Assembly: GCF_003254545.1 (NCBI RefSeq)
Contig: NZ_QJRH01000071.1
Span: forward strand, 186,001 to 250,000
Reading direction: 5' to 3'
Length of the DNA: 64,000 nt
Source of the DNA: Flavobacterium tistrianum
Lineage (GTDB): Bacteria; Bacteroidota; Bacteroidia; Flavobacteriales; Flavobacteriaceae
Part shown: positions 8,571-17,987 of the stretch, piece after piece
How positions within the stretch are numbered: position 1 is the first letter of the stretch
Layout of the letters: each line of letters begins with the position of its first letter
Made by a program: the position numbers and the translations under genes
Notes under the pieces: model-generated
Seen by the model: only the letters and a program-made list of their open reading frames with translations
What the model was told of the DNA's origin: nothing
Database searches by the model: none

Positions 8571-9818
8571 ATGATCGTTTATCTAAGATTATTAAAAGAA
8601 AGTTTGAGTTTTGCCATCAATGCTTTGCGAAATAATAAATTACGTACTTTATTGTCGCTCTTAGGTGTTACGATTGGTATTTTTTCAATTATCGCTGTTT
8701 TGGCCGCTGTTGACTCCTTAGATAAAAAAATCTCTAAAGATTTGAGTAGCTTAGATAAAAATACAATTTATTTAATGAAATATTGCTTTGGGCCGTCTGA
8801 AATTCCACAATGGAAGAGAGAGCAGTTTCCAAATGTAAAATATGACGAGTACGTTGGCCTGAAAAACTCGATGAATAATACCGATCAAGTCGCGTACCAG
8901 CTTTTTGTAAACAGAGAAAGTTTAAAATACGATTCTAAAACTGTCAGCGATGTAAATATTATTCCAGCATCAAGCGAAATGGTTGATATCGACGGACTGA
9001 GTTTTGATAAAGGAAGATTTTATAACGAATCTGAATCTAACTCTGGAACTGCTGTTATTGTTCTAGGATATGATATCGCAGATGGACTTTTCGGTTCAAG
9101 CGATCCAATTGGAAAAAGTATTCGTTTATACGGACAGCGTTTTACCGTAATTGGCGTAATTGCAAAACAAGGAGCAGGATTTTTTGGAGACAGCAATGAT
9201 ACTTCTGTTTATCTTCCAGCAAATTTTTTAAGAAGAATGTACGGAGATAGCGATTCTATGACTCCAGTTATTGTATTAAAGCCAGTGAAAGGTGTCGATA
9301 TGGATGCCTATAAAGCAGAAATCGCACAAAAACTGCGAGCAATCCGCGGAATGAAAGCGGGGGAAATGGATAATTTCTTTATTAATGTCCTTTCTGGATT
9401 TACTGATTTTATTGATGGAATTTTAGGCCAGATGAATTTTGTGGGCTGGATCATTAGCGGTTTTTCTCTTTTGGTTGGAGGTTTCGGAATCGCGAATATT
9501 ATGTTTGTTTCGGTAAAAGAAAGAACAAATCTTATCGGGATTCAAAAATCATTGGGAGCTAAGAATAAATTTATCTTATTCCAATTTTTGTTCGAAGCTA
9601 TTATTTTGTCGGTTATTGGTGGAATCATTGGCTTACTAATGGTTTGGGGAATTGCTTTGGCTCTAACAAAATTGCTAGATTTTGAATTTGTTTTAAGTCT
9701 TGGAAATATAATTTTAGGAACAAGTCTGGCGGCTTTTATTGGGTTAATTTCTGGTATCCTGCCAGCAGTTTCGGCAGCAAATTTAGATCCCGTTGAGGCT
9801 ATTCGAACAGGAATGTAA
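8571..9818 (+). CDS. ABC transporter permease, MacB/FtsX type
   Basis: This 415-residue protein has the MacB layout: an N-terminal transmembrane helix preceded by the NKLRTLLSLLGVTIGIFSI motif (residues about 23-41), a large periplasmic MacB_PCD domain (about 45-255), and a C-terminal FtsX domain with three helices (about 285-405), containing KERTNLIGIQKSLGAK and the closing NLDPVEAIRTGM. Such permeases pair with a cytoplasmic ATPase to drive lipoprotein, peptide or drug export. No ATPase gene lies beside it, so partner and substrate are unknown. It is divergent from purH. Confidence 0.92.
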   Translation: MIVYLRLLKESLSFAINALRNNKLRTLLSLLGVTIGIFSIIAVLAAVDSLDKKISKDLSSLDKNTIYLMKYCFGPSEIPQWKREQFPNVKYDEYVGLKNSMNNTDQVAYQLFVNRESLKYDSKTVSDVNIIPASSEMVDIDGLSFDKGRFYNESESNSGTAVIVLGYDIADGLFGSSDPIGKSIRLYGQRFTVIGVIAKQGAGFFGDSNDTSVYLPANFLRRMYGDSDSMTPVIVLKPVKGVDMDAYKAEIAQKLRAIRGMKAGEMDNFFINVLSGFTDFIDGILGQMNFVGWIISGFSLLVGGFGIANIMFVSVKERTNLIGIQKSLGAKNKFILFQFLFEAIILSVIGGIIGLLMVWGIALALTKLLDFEFVLSLGNIILGTSLAAFIGLISGILPAVSAANLDPVEAIRTGM

Positions 9819-9907
9819 TATTGTTTTTGTGTTATTTTACTGTAAATTTTGATGGCTCGAAATAATTAGATATTTTTGATAGACCAAGAACATAAATTGC
9901 TAAATAT

Positions 9908-10795
9908 ATGAGCTTTAACCTTAGATCTGTCGATACTGTTGAGTCTATTTCTAGAGAAGATTTCAAAAAGAATTATTTAGACAAAAGAAAACCTTTAATT
10001 ATAAAAGGACTTACTAAGGATTGGCCAGCAAGAGAAAAGTGGTCAACGGAGTATTTCAAGCAGATTGCTGGAGATATAGAGGTTAAACTTGTAGATAACT
10101 CAAAAGCAGATCCAGCAAAAGTGATTAACGCTTCTATAGCAAGTATGAAATTTGGAGAATATCTGGATTTGATAAAACGCGAGCCAACACAATTGCGTAT
10201 TTTTTTCTTTAATCTTTTTAAACACAGACCCGAATTAATTGATGATGTAAAGGTTCCCAAAGAATTAATGGGAGGTTTTATAGAAAGTATGCCTGCCATG
10301 TTTTTTGGTGGTTCAAAAGCGATTACTTTTTTGCATTATGATATCGATTTACCGCATCTTTTCCATACTCATTTTGGAGGAAGAAAACATATCATATTAT
10401 TTGATAACAAATGGAAAAAAAGATTGTATTGTCTTCCAAATACCACTTACGCCTTAGAAGATTACGATGTCGCTAATCCCGATTTTGAAAAATTCCCTGC
10501 TTTAAAAGGAGTAGAAGGTTATGAAGTTTTCTTGGAACATGGCGATACATTATTCATGCCAACAGGAATGTGGCATTGGATGCGTTATATAGATGGTTCT
10601 TTTTCGCTTACACTTCGCGCATGGGATCAATCTGTTTCTCGTAAAATAGCTAGCGTTTGGAGCTTATTTATGCACGGTGCAGTTGACAGCGGTATAAAAG
10701 TGATTTTTAGGGAGCGTTATGCTGTTTGGCGCGAAAAACGAGCTTTTGTAATTGCTGAAAAAGAATTAAAAAAGGATTTGAGAAAGGCGAGTTAA
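9908..10795 (+). CDS. Cupin-like (JmjC/cupin_8) Fe(II)/2-oxoglutarate oxygenase-like protein
   Basis: The 295-residue protein has a cupin_8/JmjC-like fold. It starts with a region containing KRKPLIIKGLTKDWPA (about 27-42). A HYDID motif (His-x-Asp, about 142-146) in FLHYDIDLPHLFHTHFGG follows, and a distal His sits in MPTGMWHWMRY near residue 225. This HxD...H triad is the iron ligand set of hydroxylases of this family. The substrate (protein side chain, sugar or small molecule) is not visible. It lies 89 bases after the permease and is followed by a large palindromic repeat. Confidence 0.85.
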   Translation: MSFNLRSVDTVESISREDFKKNYLDKRKPLIIKGLTKDWPAREKWSTEYFKQIAGDIEVKLVDNSKADPAKVINASIASMKFGEYLDLIKREPTQLRIFFFNLFKHRPELIDDVKVPKELMGGFIESMPAMFFGGSKAITFLHYDIDLPHLFHTHFGGRKHIILFDNKWKKRLYCLPNTTYALEDYDVANPDFEKFPALKGVEGYEVFLEHGDTLFMPTGMWHWMRYIDGSFSLTLRAWDQSVSRKIASVWSLFMHGAVDSGIKVIFRERYAVWREKRAFVIAEKELKKDLRKAS

Positions 10796-10818
10796 GAATG
10801 GAATTTTCACATGTCTTC

Positions 10819-10914
10819 CTGCAAGGTTTTTAAAACCTTGTAGGTTTAGCTTAAGATTTTAATTCGAAAAAACGCAAAGTATAATATACCTACAAGGTTT
10901 TAAAAACCTTGCAG
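10819..10914. repeat. 27 bp perfect inverted repeat (REP-like element)
   Basis: Two 27-base arms, 10819-10845 and 10888-10914, are exact reverse complements separated by 42 AT-rich bases. Each arm itself contains a near-palindrome CAAGGTTTTTAAAACCTTG. The element sits between the cupin gene and the accD terminator, outside any gene, and looks like an interspersed palindromic repeat rather than a terminator because it lacks a T run. Confidence 0.85.
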
Positions 10915-10944
10915 TAAGCTCAGCTGTACTTACATGGTTTAAAG

Positions 10945-10979
10945 CAAAAAAATCCCAAGAAGCAATTTTCTTGGGATTT
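10945..10979 (-). terminator. Terminator of accD (bidirectional stem)
   Basis: A 12 bp stem (AAATCCCAAGAA / TTCTTGGGATTT) with a 6-base loop is followed by further T on the minus strand. It lies about 20 bases beyond the accD stop codon and could also stop transcription from the cupin gene. Confidence 0.8.
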
Positions 10980-10999
10980 CTCTTTTAGTAGTTTTAAAA

Positions 11000-11854
11000 C
11001 TATCTAATATCATTATTTTGAATCAAATCGATATATAAGTTAATCTTATCTTTCAATTCTTTTCTTGGCGTGATAAAGTCTAAGAAACCGTGCTCTAACA
11101 AGAACTCAGCAGTTTGGAAACCTTCTGGTAAATCTTTTCCTGTAGTATCGCGAACCACACGTGGACCAGCAAAACCAATCAAAGCGCCTGGTTCAGAAAT
11201 ATTGATGTCTCCTAACATTGCGTAAGATGCAGTTGTTCCTCCAGTTGTTGGATCTGTACAAAGAGAGATGTAAGGTAGTTTAGCTTCAGCTAATTGAGCT
11301 AGTTTTACAGAAGTTTTTGCTAATTGCATTAAAGAATAAGCAGCTTCCATCATACGAGCTCCACCAGATTTAGAAATCATTACAAAAGGAAGTTTGTTTT
11401 TAATAGCATGATCAATACCTCTCGCGATTTTTTCACCTACAACAGCTCCCATAGATCCACCAATGAACGCAAAATCCATACAGCAAATTACAAGTTCTCT
11501 TCCTTTAGATTTTCCAACTCCCGTACGTACAGCGTCTTTAAGATGAGTTTTTTCCATTACATCTTTCAATCGGTCTGCATATTTTTTTGTATCTACAAAA
11601 TGCAGAGGATCTTTAGAAGTCATGTTTTTATCTAACTCAACAAATTCATTGTTGTCGAATAAAATTTCAAAATAGGTTGCGCTTCCAATTCGAACGTGAA
11701 AATCATCTTCAGGGCTAACGAACAAATTTCTCGCCAATTCGTCAGCATCAATAATTTTTCCAGTAGGAGATTTGTACCACAATCCTTTCGGAACGTCCAT
11801 CTTATCTTCAGTAGCGGTCGTAATCCCTTTTTCTTGTCTTTTAAACCAAGCCAT
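11000..11854 (-). CDS. accD: Acetyl-CoA carboxylase carboxyltransferase subunit beta
   Basis: AccD with AccA transfers the carboxyl group from biotin to acetyl-CoA, the first step of fatty acid synthesis. The crotonase-like core is clear: MDFAFIGGSMGAVVGEK, SKSGGARMMEAAYSLMQL, CTDPTTGGTTASYAMLGD and IGFAGPRVVRDT. The frame opens at 11884, but MAWFKRQEKG at 11854 is the family start, giving 284 residues. Oddly, the N-terminal zinc ribbon has lost all four cysteines: the positions of CxxC...CxxC in E. coli AccD read SPTG and SPED here. It lies downstream of fbaA in the same direction. Confidence 0.95.
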   Translation of the reverse strand: MAWFKRQEKGITTATEDKMDVPKGLWYKSPTGKIIDADELARNLFVSPEDDFHVRIGSATYFEILFDNNEFVELDKNMTSKDPLHFVDTKKYADRLKDVMEKTHLKDAVRTGVGKSKGRELVICCMDFAFIGGSMGAVVGEKIARGIDHAIKNKLPFVMISKSGGARMMEAAYSLMQLAKTSVKLAQLAEAKLPYISLCTDPTTGGTTASYAMLGDINISEPGALIGFAGPRVVRDTTGKDLPEGFQTAEFLLEHGFLDFITPRKELKDKINLYIDLIQNNDIR

Positions 11855-11937
11855 ATTGAATGTTTTATTTGTTTTAGGTTTCAAGTTTCAAGTTGCTGGA
11901 ACCTGAAACTTGAAACGTTAAACTTGAAACTTTTTTA

Positions 11938-13005
11938 TTATAATGTATTCACGTTATTTAAATCAGCAAAAGCTTGTTCAAGTCTCGCGTTGAATGTCAC
12001 TTCGCTTTCACGAACCCATTTTCTTGGATCGTAGTATTTCTTGTTTGGAGCATCTGGACCTTCTGGGTTACCAATTTGAGTTTTTAAGTACTCAATGTTG
12101 TTTACCATATAATCACGGATTCCTTCAGTGTATGCAAATTGTAAATCTGTATCAATGTTCATTTTGATAACTCCGTAACCAATAGCTTCTCTAATTTCTT
12201 CAAGTGTAGAACCTGAACCTCCGTGGAAAACGAAATCAACTGGATTGTGTCCTGTGTTGAATTTGCTTTGTACGAAATCTTGAGAATTTTTTAAGATTTT
12301 TGGAGTTAATTTTACGTTTCCTGGTTTGTAAACACCGTGAACGTTTCCAAAAGCAGCAGCAATTGTAAATTTAGGGCTCACTTTAGATAATTCTTCGTAA
12401 GCGTAAGCTACTTCTTCTGGTTGAGTATATAATTTTGAGCTATCTACATCTGAGTTGTCAACGCCATCTTCTTCACCACCTGTAATACCAAGTTCGATTT
12501 CTAATGTCATTCCCATTTTGCTCATTCTAGCTAAGTATTCTTTGCAGATTTCGATGTTCTCTTCGATTGGCTCCTCAGACAAATCGATCATGTGAGAACT
12601 GAATAATGGTTTTCCTGTTTCTGCGAAATGTTTTTCAGAAGCATCTAATAAACCATCGATCCAAGGTAAAAGTTTTTTTGCACAGTGGTCAGTGTGTAAG
12701 ATTACAGTTGCACCGTAAGCTTCTGCCAAAGTATGAATATGTTTTGCTCCTGCGATTCCTCCTGCGATTGCTGCTTTTTCACCTGCATTTGATAATCCTT
12801 TTCCAGCGTTGAATTGAGCTCCACCGTTAGAAAATTGAATGATAACTGGCGCGTTTAGTTTTGCTGCAGTTTCAAGAACTCCATTAATTGTGCTAGATCC
12901 AGTAACGTTTACTGCTGGAAGAGCAAAACCCTTCTCTTTCGCATAATTAAAGATCTCTTGTACTTGATCTCCTGTAGCTACTCCTGGTTTAATGTTGTGT
13001 GCCAT
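11938..13005 (-). CDS. fbaA: Class II fructose-bisphosphate aldolase
   Basis: This enzyme cleaves fructose 1,6-bisphosphate to DHAP and glyceraldehyde 3-phosphate in glycolysis, with reverse use in gluconeogenesis. The 355-residue, E. coli FbaA-type protein has the zinc-binding HTDHCAKK motif (about 105-112), the ELGITGGEEDGVDN segment (about 177-190), AAAFGNVHGVY (about 217-227) and FHGGSGSTLEEI with MNIDTDLQ near the end. Length is normal. It starts 46 bases after a TATTTTTG box and precedes accD, with an 83-base gap filled by GAAACTTGAAAC-type repeats. Confidence 0.97.
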   Translation of the reverse strand: MAHNIKPGVATGDQVQEIFNYAKEKGFALPAVNVTGSSTINGVLETAAKLNAPVIIQFSNGGAQFNAGKGLSNAGEKAAIAGGIAGAKHIHTLAEAYGATVILHTDHCAKKLLPWIDGLLDASEKHFAETGKPLFSSHMIDLSEEPIEENIEICKEYLARMSKMGMTLEIELGITGGEEDGVDNSDVDSSKLYTQPEEVAYAYEELSKVSPKFTIAAAFGNVHGVYKPGNVKLTPKILKNSQDFVQSKFNTGHNPVDFVFHGGSGSTLEEIREAIGYGVIKMNIDTDLQFAYTEGIRDYMVNNIEYLKTQIGNPEGPDAPNKKYYDPRKWVRESEVTFNARLEQAFADLNNVNTL

Positions 13006-13044
13006 TTTAATTTTTTTTTATAGTTGTTTTTAGTTTTTAGGTTG

Positions 13045-13052
13045 CAAAAATA
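13045..13052 (-). promoter_or_regulatory. Putative -7 box for fbaA
   Basis: Minus-strand TATTTTTG matches the flavobacterial TANNTTTG element, about 40 bases upstream of the fbaA ATG and just downstream of the preceding gene's stop. The matching -33 TTG is not evident. Confidence 0.45.
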
Positions 13053-13066
13053 AGAATTAATTAGCA

Positions 13067-15640
13067 TTAGAATGGATAATTTATACCAAAATTTAAAACC
13101 GAGTGTCCAAAATTGTATTCTTTAAACCATCTGTCTCCCTTCTCATGTGCTGGATTATAAGTCTTAAAGCCTAAATCTAAACGAATCACAAAAAAGCTTA
13201 AATCGTATCTTAAACCGAATCCTGTACCTAAAGCAATTTCAGCTAAATCGTTTAAGTTGTCGAATCTTGCTTTCGGATCTATCACATTATCGAGTACATT
13301 CCAGATATTTCCTGCGTCTGCAAAGAATGCTCCTTTCACATCTCCAAAAACTTTGAAACGAAATTCGGCACTTGCTGCAATTTTCATATTCGCCTCATTA
13401 AAGTCGTTTACAGCGTTGGTGCTTCCAGGTCCTAAAGCGTAAGGCTGCCAAGCACGGTTATCATTGGAACCTCCGCCATAATAACTTCGCGAAAACGGAA
13501 TGTAATTTGAATTTCCAAACGGAATAGCAATTCCAAAGAAGCTTCTCACTGCCAGAACTTTCTCTTTTCCAAAATCCCAGTGTTTGATATAATCAAATTC
13601 GGTTTTTATATATTCGGAATATTCCAGATTGAAAATCTCGTAATTGCCTTTTGCATTTTTTTGAAGATTTCCAACTTCAGAAATTAATGATAATAATGTT
13701 CCAGCAGACTCAATTTTGGTTCTGAATTGATAGAAATTGTTATCTGCCAGATCTTTTTTGGTTGTTTTAGTGAAAGAAAAACTTGTCGCAAGGATAAAAT
13801 CATTTTCGGTCAAACGAACTCTTCTTTCCTCAATGCTTTCAACTTCTTGATATTGCGAACTTCCTGGAGTTAAGGCTGTTTTTCCATTTAATACGTCATT
13901 TGTAAATCCAGTTGTTCCTTTTGGTATAGTAAGATCTTTTCTCGCTTGTTCCTCTGTTGTGGTTCCCCAGTTGAGAGGGTCAACATTGTAATCTTTTCCA
14001 ATAAAATTCAAATCATCATAAGATGAAGTATATACATTAAAATAATTGTCAGGATTTAAATTGCGGACAAACTGTGCGTTTAACAATTCGAACTTAGCTG
14101 TGTTATGACGTTTTGGTGTCCAGTTGTATGAGATACCTCCTGTAAAGTTTTCTTTGTCCAAACCAATATTTCGCTGTTTTGAAAAACCAGAAGTAATAGA
14201 GGTGTAGGGAATCATACTTTTTGGGATAATTTTTTCAGTTCCAAACGGGAGTAGAATTCTCGGAAAGTTCAGTTTCATATCCAAACCATATTCAGAAACA
14301 TTGAAGAAATTATTGTTTGGGTTGGCCATATCTCTAGAAGATCCTATGTTTAAACGAGCAGAAATTTCAAGAGTCTCTGCACGGTTAAATACATTACGAA
14401 TAGTTTCAGAAACACTGGCTCCAATTCCAAAATCCTGAATGTTGGAATGCGTTAAGTCAAGCGTTGCTCCAAAACTGTATTTCTTTCTAGGAGTTAAATA
14501 AACATTGGCAATAAGAGATTGCGCTGTAGAATCTCTTTTGTCTACCTCATATTGGATTGAAGGATAGTTGAAAATCCTTAAATTATTTAAATATCGAGAC
14601 GAAAGAGTCGTTCTGAAATCGGCAAAAGTGCTTCCTTTTGTAATGAAAATAGCATCGGTGATCGCGCGTGGCCTGTACTTTAATGTTTTATAGCTGTATA
14701 GATTAAAGTTGTTATATGTTACACTGTCTGTTGGTTTTTTCTTGGCATTGGCAGCAGAATAATCTGTGTAAATATTTACATCGCTAATTTTATACAATTT
14801 AAAAGGCTCTGTACGGCTAGAATCTTTTTCTTGAATCGTATTGTTGTTTATTATCAAAGTTACATCGGCTTTTGCTTTTTTGCCAATGGTATCAATGTCA
14901 AAAGTTACATAAGTTGGCTGAAAGTAATAAGCGCCATGATTTCTAAAATAGGTTGTGATACGATTTTTTTCTTCTTCAAAATCTGTGGTTTTGTATTGAT
15001 TTCCAGATTTTAATAAAGAAGGTTCATTATTAGTTCTGTATAATGAGTCCAGTGCAGGAGTCATTATTTTTGTTTTTATTGTATCTAACTTGTAAGCTGG
15101 TCCAGTAGTGATATTATAATTAATTGCAGCTCTCTTTTTTCCGACGGTATCAATTGTATAATCGGTTTGTACATTAAAATAACCACTGTTGAAATAATAG
15201 TATTTTAAACGTAATAAGGTTTTTCTAGTTTTTGAAGTGTCTATTATTACTGGTGGTTCACCTGTGTTTTTTAGAAATTCATGAATTCCTTTATAGTAAA
15301 AAGACTGGCCAAGACGGTCTACTTGTTTTGCAGAGAATATTTTAGACATACGCTCATACTTTCCAGGATTGTTTTTAAATTTTGCCTGATAAGTAGAATC
15401 GGGATTTAAATTGGCTAAATTGTATAAATTTAATCGAAGCTTATAACCTAATAAATTACCATTAGGTTTTTGGTACATTTGGTTAGAAGCAGTTTCGTCA
15501 TTTGTAGATTTTCCGTTAACAAGAATATTATTTTTCACGAGAAGATTTTTTCCATCGGGAACTCTTTTTACGGCATTACAAGCGCAAATTAATATTGCAA
15601 TTAGAAGAAATGCTATTATTTTTGTGGAATTATTTTTCAA
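13067..15640 (-). CDS. TamA/BamA-like outer membrane lipoprotein (TamL-like)
   Basis: An 857-residue Omp85-superfamily protein. The signal peptide ends in a lipobox with Cys21 (ICAC), so it is predicted to be a lipoprotein, as described for Bacteroidota TamL rather than proteobacterial TamA. Residues about 25-400 form a periplasmic part with POTRA-like repeats. The C-terminal half is a barrel of the bacterial surface antigen type, with GLRYDLSFFVIRLDLGFK and a terminal aromatic residue (INYPF). The predicted role is insertion or translocation of proteins at the outer membrane. A tamB gene, often its neighbour, is not adjacent. It is divergent from the SpoU methyltransferase gene. Confidence 0.88.
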   Translation of the reverse strand: MKNNSTKIIAFLLIAILICACNAVKRVPDGKNLLVKNNILVNGKSTNDETASNQMYQKPNGNLLGYKLRLNLYNLANLNPDSTYQAKFKNNPGKYERMSKIFSAKQVDRLGQSFYYKGIHEFLKNTGEPPVIIDTSKTRKTLLRLKYYYFNSGYFNVQTDYTIDTVGKKRAAINYNITTGPAYKLDTIKTKIMTPALDSLYRTNNEPSLLKSGNQYKTTDFEEEKNRITTYFRNHGAYYFQPTYVTFDIDTIGKKAKADVTLIINNNTIQEKDSSRTEPFKLYKISDVNIYTDYSAANAKKKPTDSVTYNNFNLYSYKTLKYRPRAITDAIFITKGSTFADFRTTLSSRYLNNLRIFNYPSIQYEVDKRDSTAQSLIANVYLTPRKKYSFGATLDLTHSNIQDFGIGASVSETIRNVFNRAETLEISARLNIGSSRDMANPNNNFFNVSEYGLDMKLNFPRILLPFGTEKIIPKSMIPYTSITSGFSKQRNIGLDKENFTGGISYNWTPKRHNTAKFELLNAQFVRNLNPDNYFNVYTSSYDDLNFIGKDYNVDPLNWGTTTEEQARKDLTIPKGTTGFTNDVLNGKTALTPGSSQYQEVESIEERRVRLTENDFILATSFSFTKTTKKDLADNNFYQFRTKIESAGTLLSLISEVGNLQKNAKGNYEIFNLEYSEYIKTEFDYIKHWDFGKEKVLAVRSFFGIAIPFGNSNYIPFSRSYYGGGSNDNRAWQPYALGPGSTNAVNDFNEANMKIAASAEFRFKVFGDVKGAFFADAGNIWNVLDNVIDPKARFDNLNDLAEIALGTGFGLRYDLSFFVIRLDLGFKTYNPAHEKGDRWFKEYNFGHSVLNFGINYPF

Positions 15641-15677
15641 GTGTTATTTAATATTTAATTCAAAAGTACATTATTTT

Positions 15678-16406
15678 ATGGTTAGTAAAAACCAAATAAA
15701 ACTAATATCAGGCTTGCATCAAAAAAAGCAGCGTTTTGCTAATCAATTATTTTTTGCTGAGGGAGTAAAAGTAATTCAAGAATTGCTGCAATCCAATTTT
15801 GAATTAGAACATTTATACACTACATTGAATGATTTTCAAACAGTTCATACGTCAAAACGCACTCTTATTAATGAACAAGAACTGAAAAAAATAAGTGCTT
15901 TGTCGACTCCAAATTCTTGTTTGGCAGTTTTTAAAATTCCAGCCGAAAAAGAAATAATCAATTCGGGCTTGATTTTAGCCTTAGACGATATTAGAGACCC
16001 AGGAAATCTAGGCACTATTTTGCGTCTATGCGATTGGTTTGGTATTAAGCAGATTGTCTGTTCTAAAGAAACAGTGGATATTTATAATCCGAAAGTGGTA
16101 CAAGCTACAATGGGGTCTATTGCCAGAGTAAATGTAAGTTATGTTGATTTAAAACTTTTTCTTGCTCAAACTAAACTGCCAGTTTTTGGAACCTTTATGG
16201 ACGGCGAAAATATTTACCAATCAAAACTGCCTCAGGATGGAATCATTATTATGGGTAATGAAGCCAACGGAATTTCAGAAGAGATTGAAAAAATCGTAAC
16301 CAGCCGTCTCACAATTCCTAGATTTGGAGAGCTTCAAAAAACCGAAAGTTTAAATGTAGCTACCGCAACAGCAATTATTCTTAGTGAATTTAAACGAAAT
16401 AGTTGA
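15678..16406 (+). CDS. SpoU/TrmH family RNA 2'-O-methyltransferase
   Basis: SPOUT-class methyltransferase with all three family motifs: DDIRDPGNLGTILR (motif 1, about 105-118), GNEANGISEEI (motif 2) and SLNVATATAII (motif 3), forming the trefoil knot that binds SAM. The N-terminal 90 residues resemble the RlmB/TrmH substrate-binding domain. The frame could open at 15624, but that would overlap the divergent lipoprotein gene; MVSKNQIKLISGL at 15678 is the natural start, giving 242 residues. The RNA target (rRNA or tRNA) cannot be assigned. Confidence 0.92.
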   Translation: MVSKNQIKLISGLHQKKQRFANQLFFAEGVKVIQELLQSNFELEHLYTTLNDFQTVHTSKRTLINEQELKKISALSTPNSCLAVFKIPAEKEIINSGLILALDDIRDPGNLGTILRLCDWFGIKQIVCSKETVDIYNPKVVQATMGSIARVNVSYVDLKLFLAQTKLPVFGTFMDGENIYQSKLPQDGIIIMGNEANGISEEIEKIVTSRLTIPRFGELQKTESLNVATATAIILSEFKRNS

Positions 16407-16415
16407 TACTTTGTT

Positions 16416-17138
16416 TTAATGGAAAGTGAAATTTATTAAAATCGCTCTCGATTTCATTGAATCGATGTTGTCGGTATAAGGGCTAACAGGATGCTCTGGC
16501 GTTACGTTATCACGAATTAATTCATCTGTAATACCAAACATACCTCTAACAGAAGGAGAAAAGATAAAATATTCGGTAAAGATATCAATTCCTAAACCTA
16601 ATTCGTAAGCAGCGGTCCATTGTTTTACTCTGAACTTTTGCTGCCAGTTATCGTCTTTAGATTTGGCGTTACTAGATAAATTTAAAGTTGTAGACATACC
16701 GCCAACCAAGTATGGGCGTATGTTTCCTGTACGCTTGGCAGAAAATTTCAGTAACAAAGGAAAGTGAATATAAGTACTGTTTACTTCTCTTAAATAATCA
16801 CTTTCTTTGTTGCTTATGCCTGGGAAATAAAGATCACGCTTAGTGTAATACAAACCTGGTTCAAAACGCAGATTGATATATTCCTGAAGTCTTAAATCGG
16901 CCACAACACCCACATTAAAACCAGTTGTTTTTTTAACTTGAATATCTTCCTTTACAGGAGTTTTGTAATCAAACTTAAAGTCAAAACTATTAAAACCTAA
17001 ATAATAGCCAAAGTAAATACGTTGCTTTTGCCAGTTTTCAAGATTAATAATAGGATCTTTGCTAAACATGTTTTTAGCAAATTGCGAATGTCCTTTTGTC
17101 GTTAAGACCAATAAAAATAAGATTACAACTTTTTTCAT
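16416..17138 (-). CDS. porT: PorT/SprT-like outer membrane protein of type IX secretion
   Basis: PorT (SprT in F. johnsoniae) is a beta-barrel component required for type IX secretion and gliding. This 240-residue protein has a signal peptide (MKKVVILFLLVLTTKGHS) and alternating-strand barrel sequence ending in a Phe-rich strand (ILINFTF). The start at 17138 is preferred over the frame start at 17201 because it gives the signal peptide and only touches the ubiE stop at 17140. The ubiE-porT pairing is a known flavobacterial order, which supports the call beyond barrel features alone. Confidence 0.82.
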   Translation of the reverse strand: MKKVVILFLLVLTTKGHSQFAKNMFSKDPIINLENWQKQRIYFGYYLGFNSFDFKFDYKTPVKEDIQVKKTTGFNVGVVADLRLQEYINLRFEPGLYYTKRDLYFPGISNKESDYLREVNSTYIHFPLLLKFSAKRTGNIRPYLVGGMSTTLNLSSNAKSKDDNWQQKFRVKQWTAAYELGLGIDIFTEYFIFSPSVRGMFGITDELIRDNVTPEHPVSPYTDNIDSMKSRAILINFTFH

Positions 17139-17139
17139 A

Positions 17140-17871
17140 CTATTTTTTAGATGCAGAATAAATTGTTGCGACACCAAAAGTTTGAGGCATTGCCACAACA
17201 TCTATAAACCCAGTTTTTCTTAAAATATTGTTTAAGGCTTCTCCATAAGGAAAAGTAGCAGCCGATTCAGATAAATAACCATAAGCATCATTATCTTTAG
17301 AAAATAATTTTCCAATTAATGGAAGTATATTTTTGCTGTAGAAATTGTAGCCTTGTTTATAAGGAAATTTATCCGGAACAGAAGTCTCTAATATAACAAA
17401 AATGCCATTTGGTTTTAAGACTCTTAAAATCTCTGCAAAACCTTTTTCTAGGTTTTCAAAATTTCTTACGCCAAAACCAACTGTGATTGCATCAAAATAA
17501 TTGTCTTCAAACGGCATGTTTTCAGAATCGCCTAAAACTAATTCAATTACATTTGAAAGTTTTTTTTCTTCAACTTTCTTTTTTCCTACTTCTAGCATTC
17601 CTGCAGAAATATCTAGACCAATAATTTTTTCAGCATTAGTTTGTGCAAGCAAAATGGCCAAGTCGCCGGTTCCAGTTGCAATATCAAGAATAACTTTTGG
17701 TTTTCTGTCTGATACTATTTTTAATACTTTTTTACGCCATTTAACATCGATGCCAAAAGAAATTACACGATTCAAATTATCGTAATTCCCAGAAATGGTA
17801 TCGAACATTTGGGTTACTTGCTCTTTTTTACCTAAAGAAGAGTCTTTATACGGAGTTACTTTTTCAGACAT
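17140..17871 (-). CDS. ubiE: Demethylmenaquinone methyltransferase (UbiE/MenG)
   Basis: This SAM-dependent class I methyltransferase completes menaquinone synthesis. The 243-residue protein has the family's VTQMFDTISGNYDNLNRVIS opening (20-39), the SAM-binding DIATGTGDLAILL motif (about 63-75), GDSENMPFEDNYFDAITVGF (about 113-132) and the RVLKPNG post-motif. Flavobacteria use menaquinone, so the menaquinone role is more likely than the ubiquinone one. It precedes porT with a one-base gap. Confidence 0.95.
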   Translation of the reverse strand: MSEKVTPYKDSSLGKKEQVTQMFDTISGNYDNLNRVISFGIDVKWRKKVLKIVSDRKPKVILDIATGTGDLAILLAQTNAEKIIGLDISAGMLEVGKKKVEEKKLSNVIELVLGDSENMPFEDNYFDAITVGFGVRNFENLEKGFAEILRVLKPNGIFVILETSVPDKFPYKQGYNFYSKNILPLIGKLFSKDNDAYGYLSESAATFPYGEALNNILRKTGFIDVVAMPQTFGVATIYSASKK

Positions 17872-17987
17872 TTTTTTTATTTAGGCAAATATAAACAATC
17901 TAGTTTAACTGTAATTGAGTTTTTTAATTTGTAAAATAAATGTTTTGGAGTATTTGTGTAAAACGGATTGGGCAGATGTTTTGCTAT

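Noticed and set aside
10888..10914. Right arm of the 27 bp inverted repeat as a terminator for the cupin gene
   Set aside because: No T run follows either arm; the nearby stem at 10945-10979 is a far better terminator.
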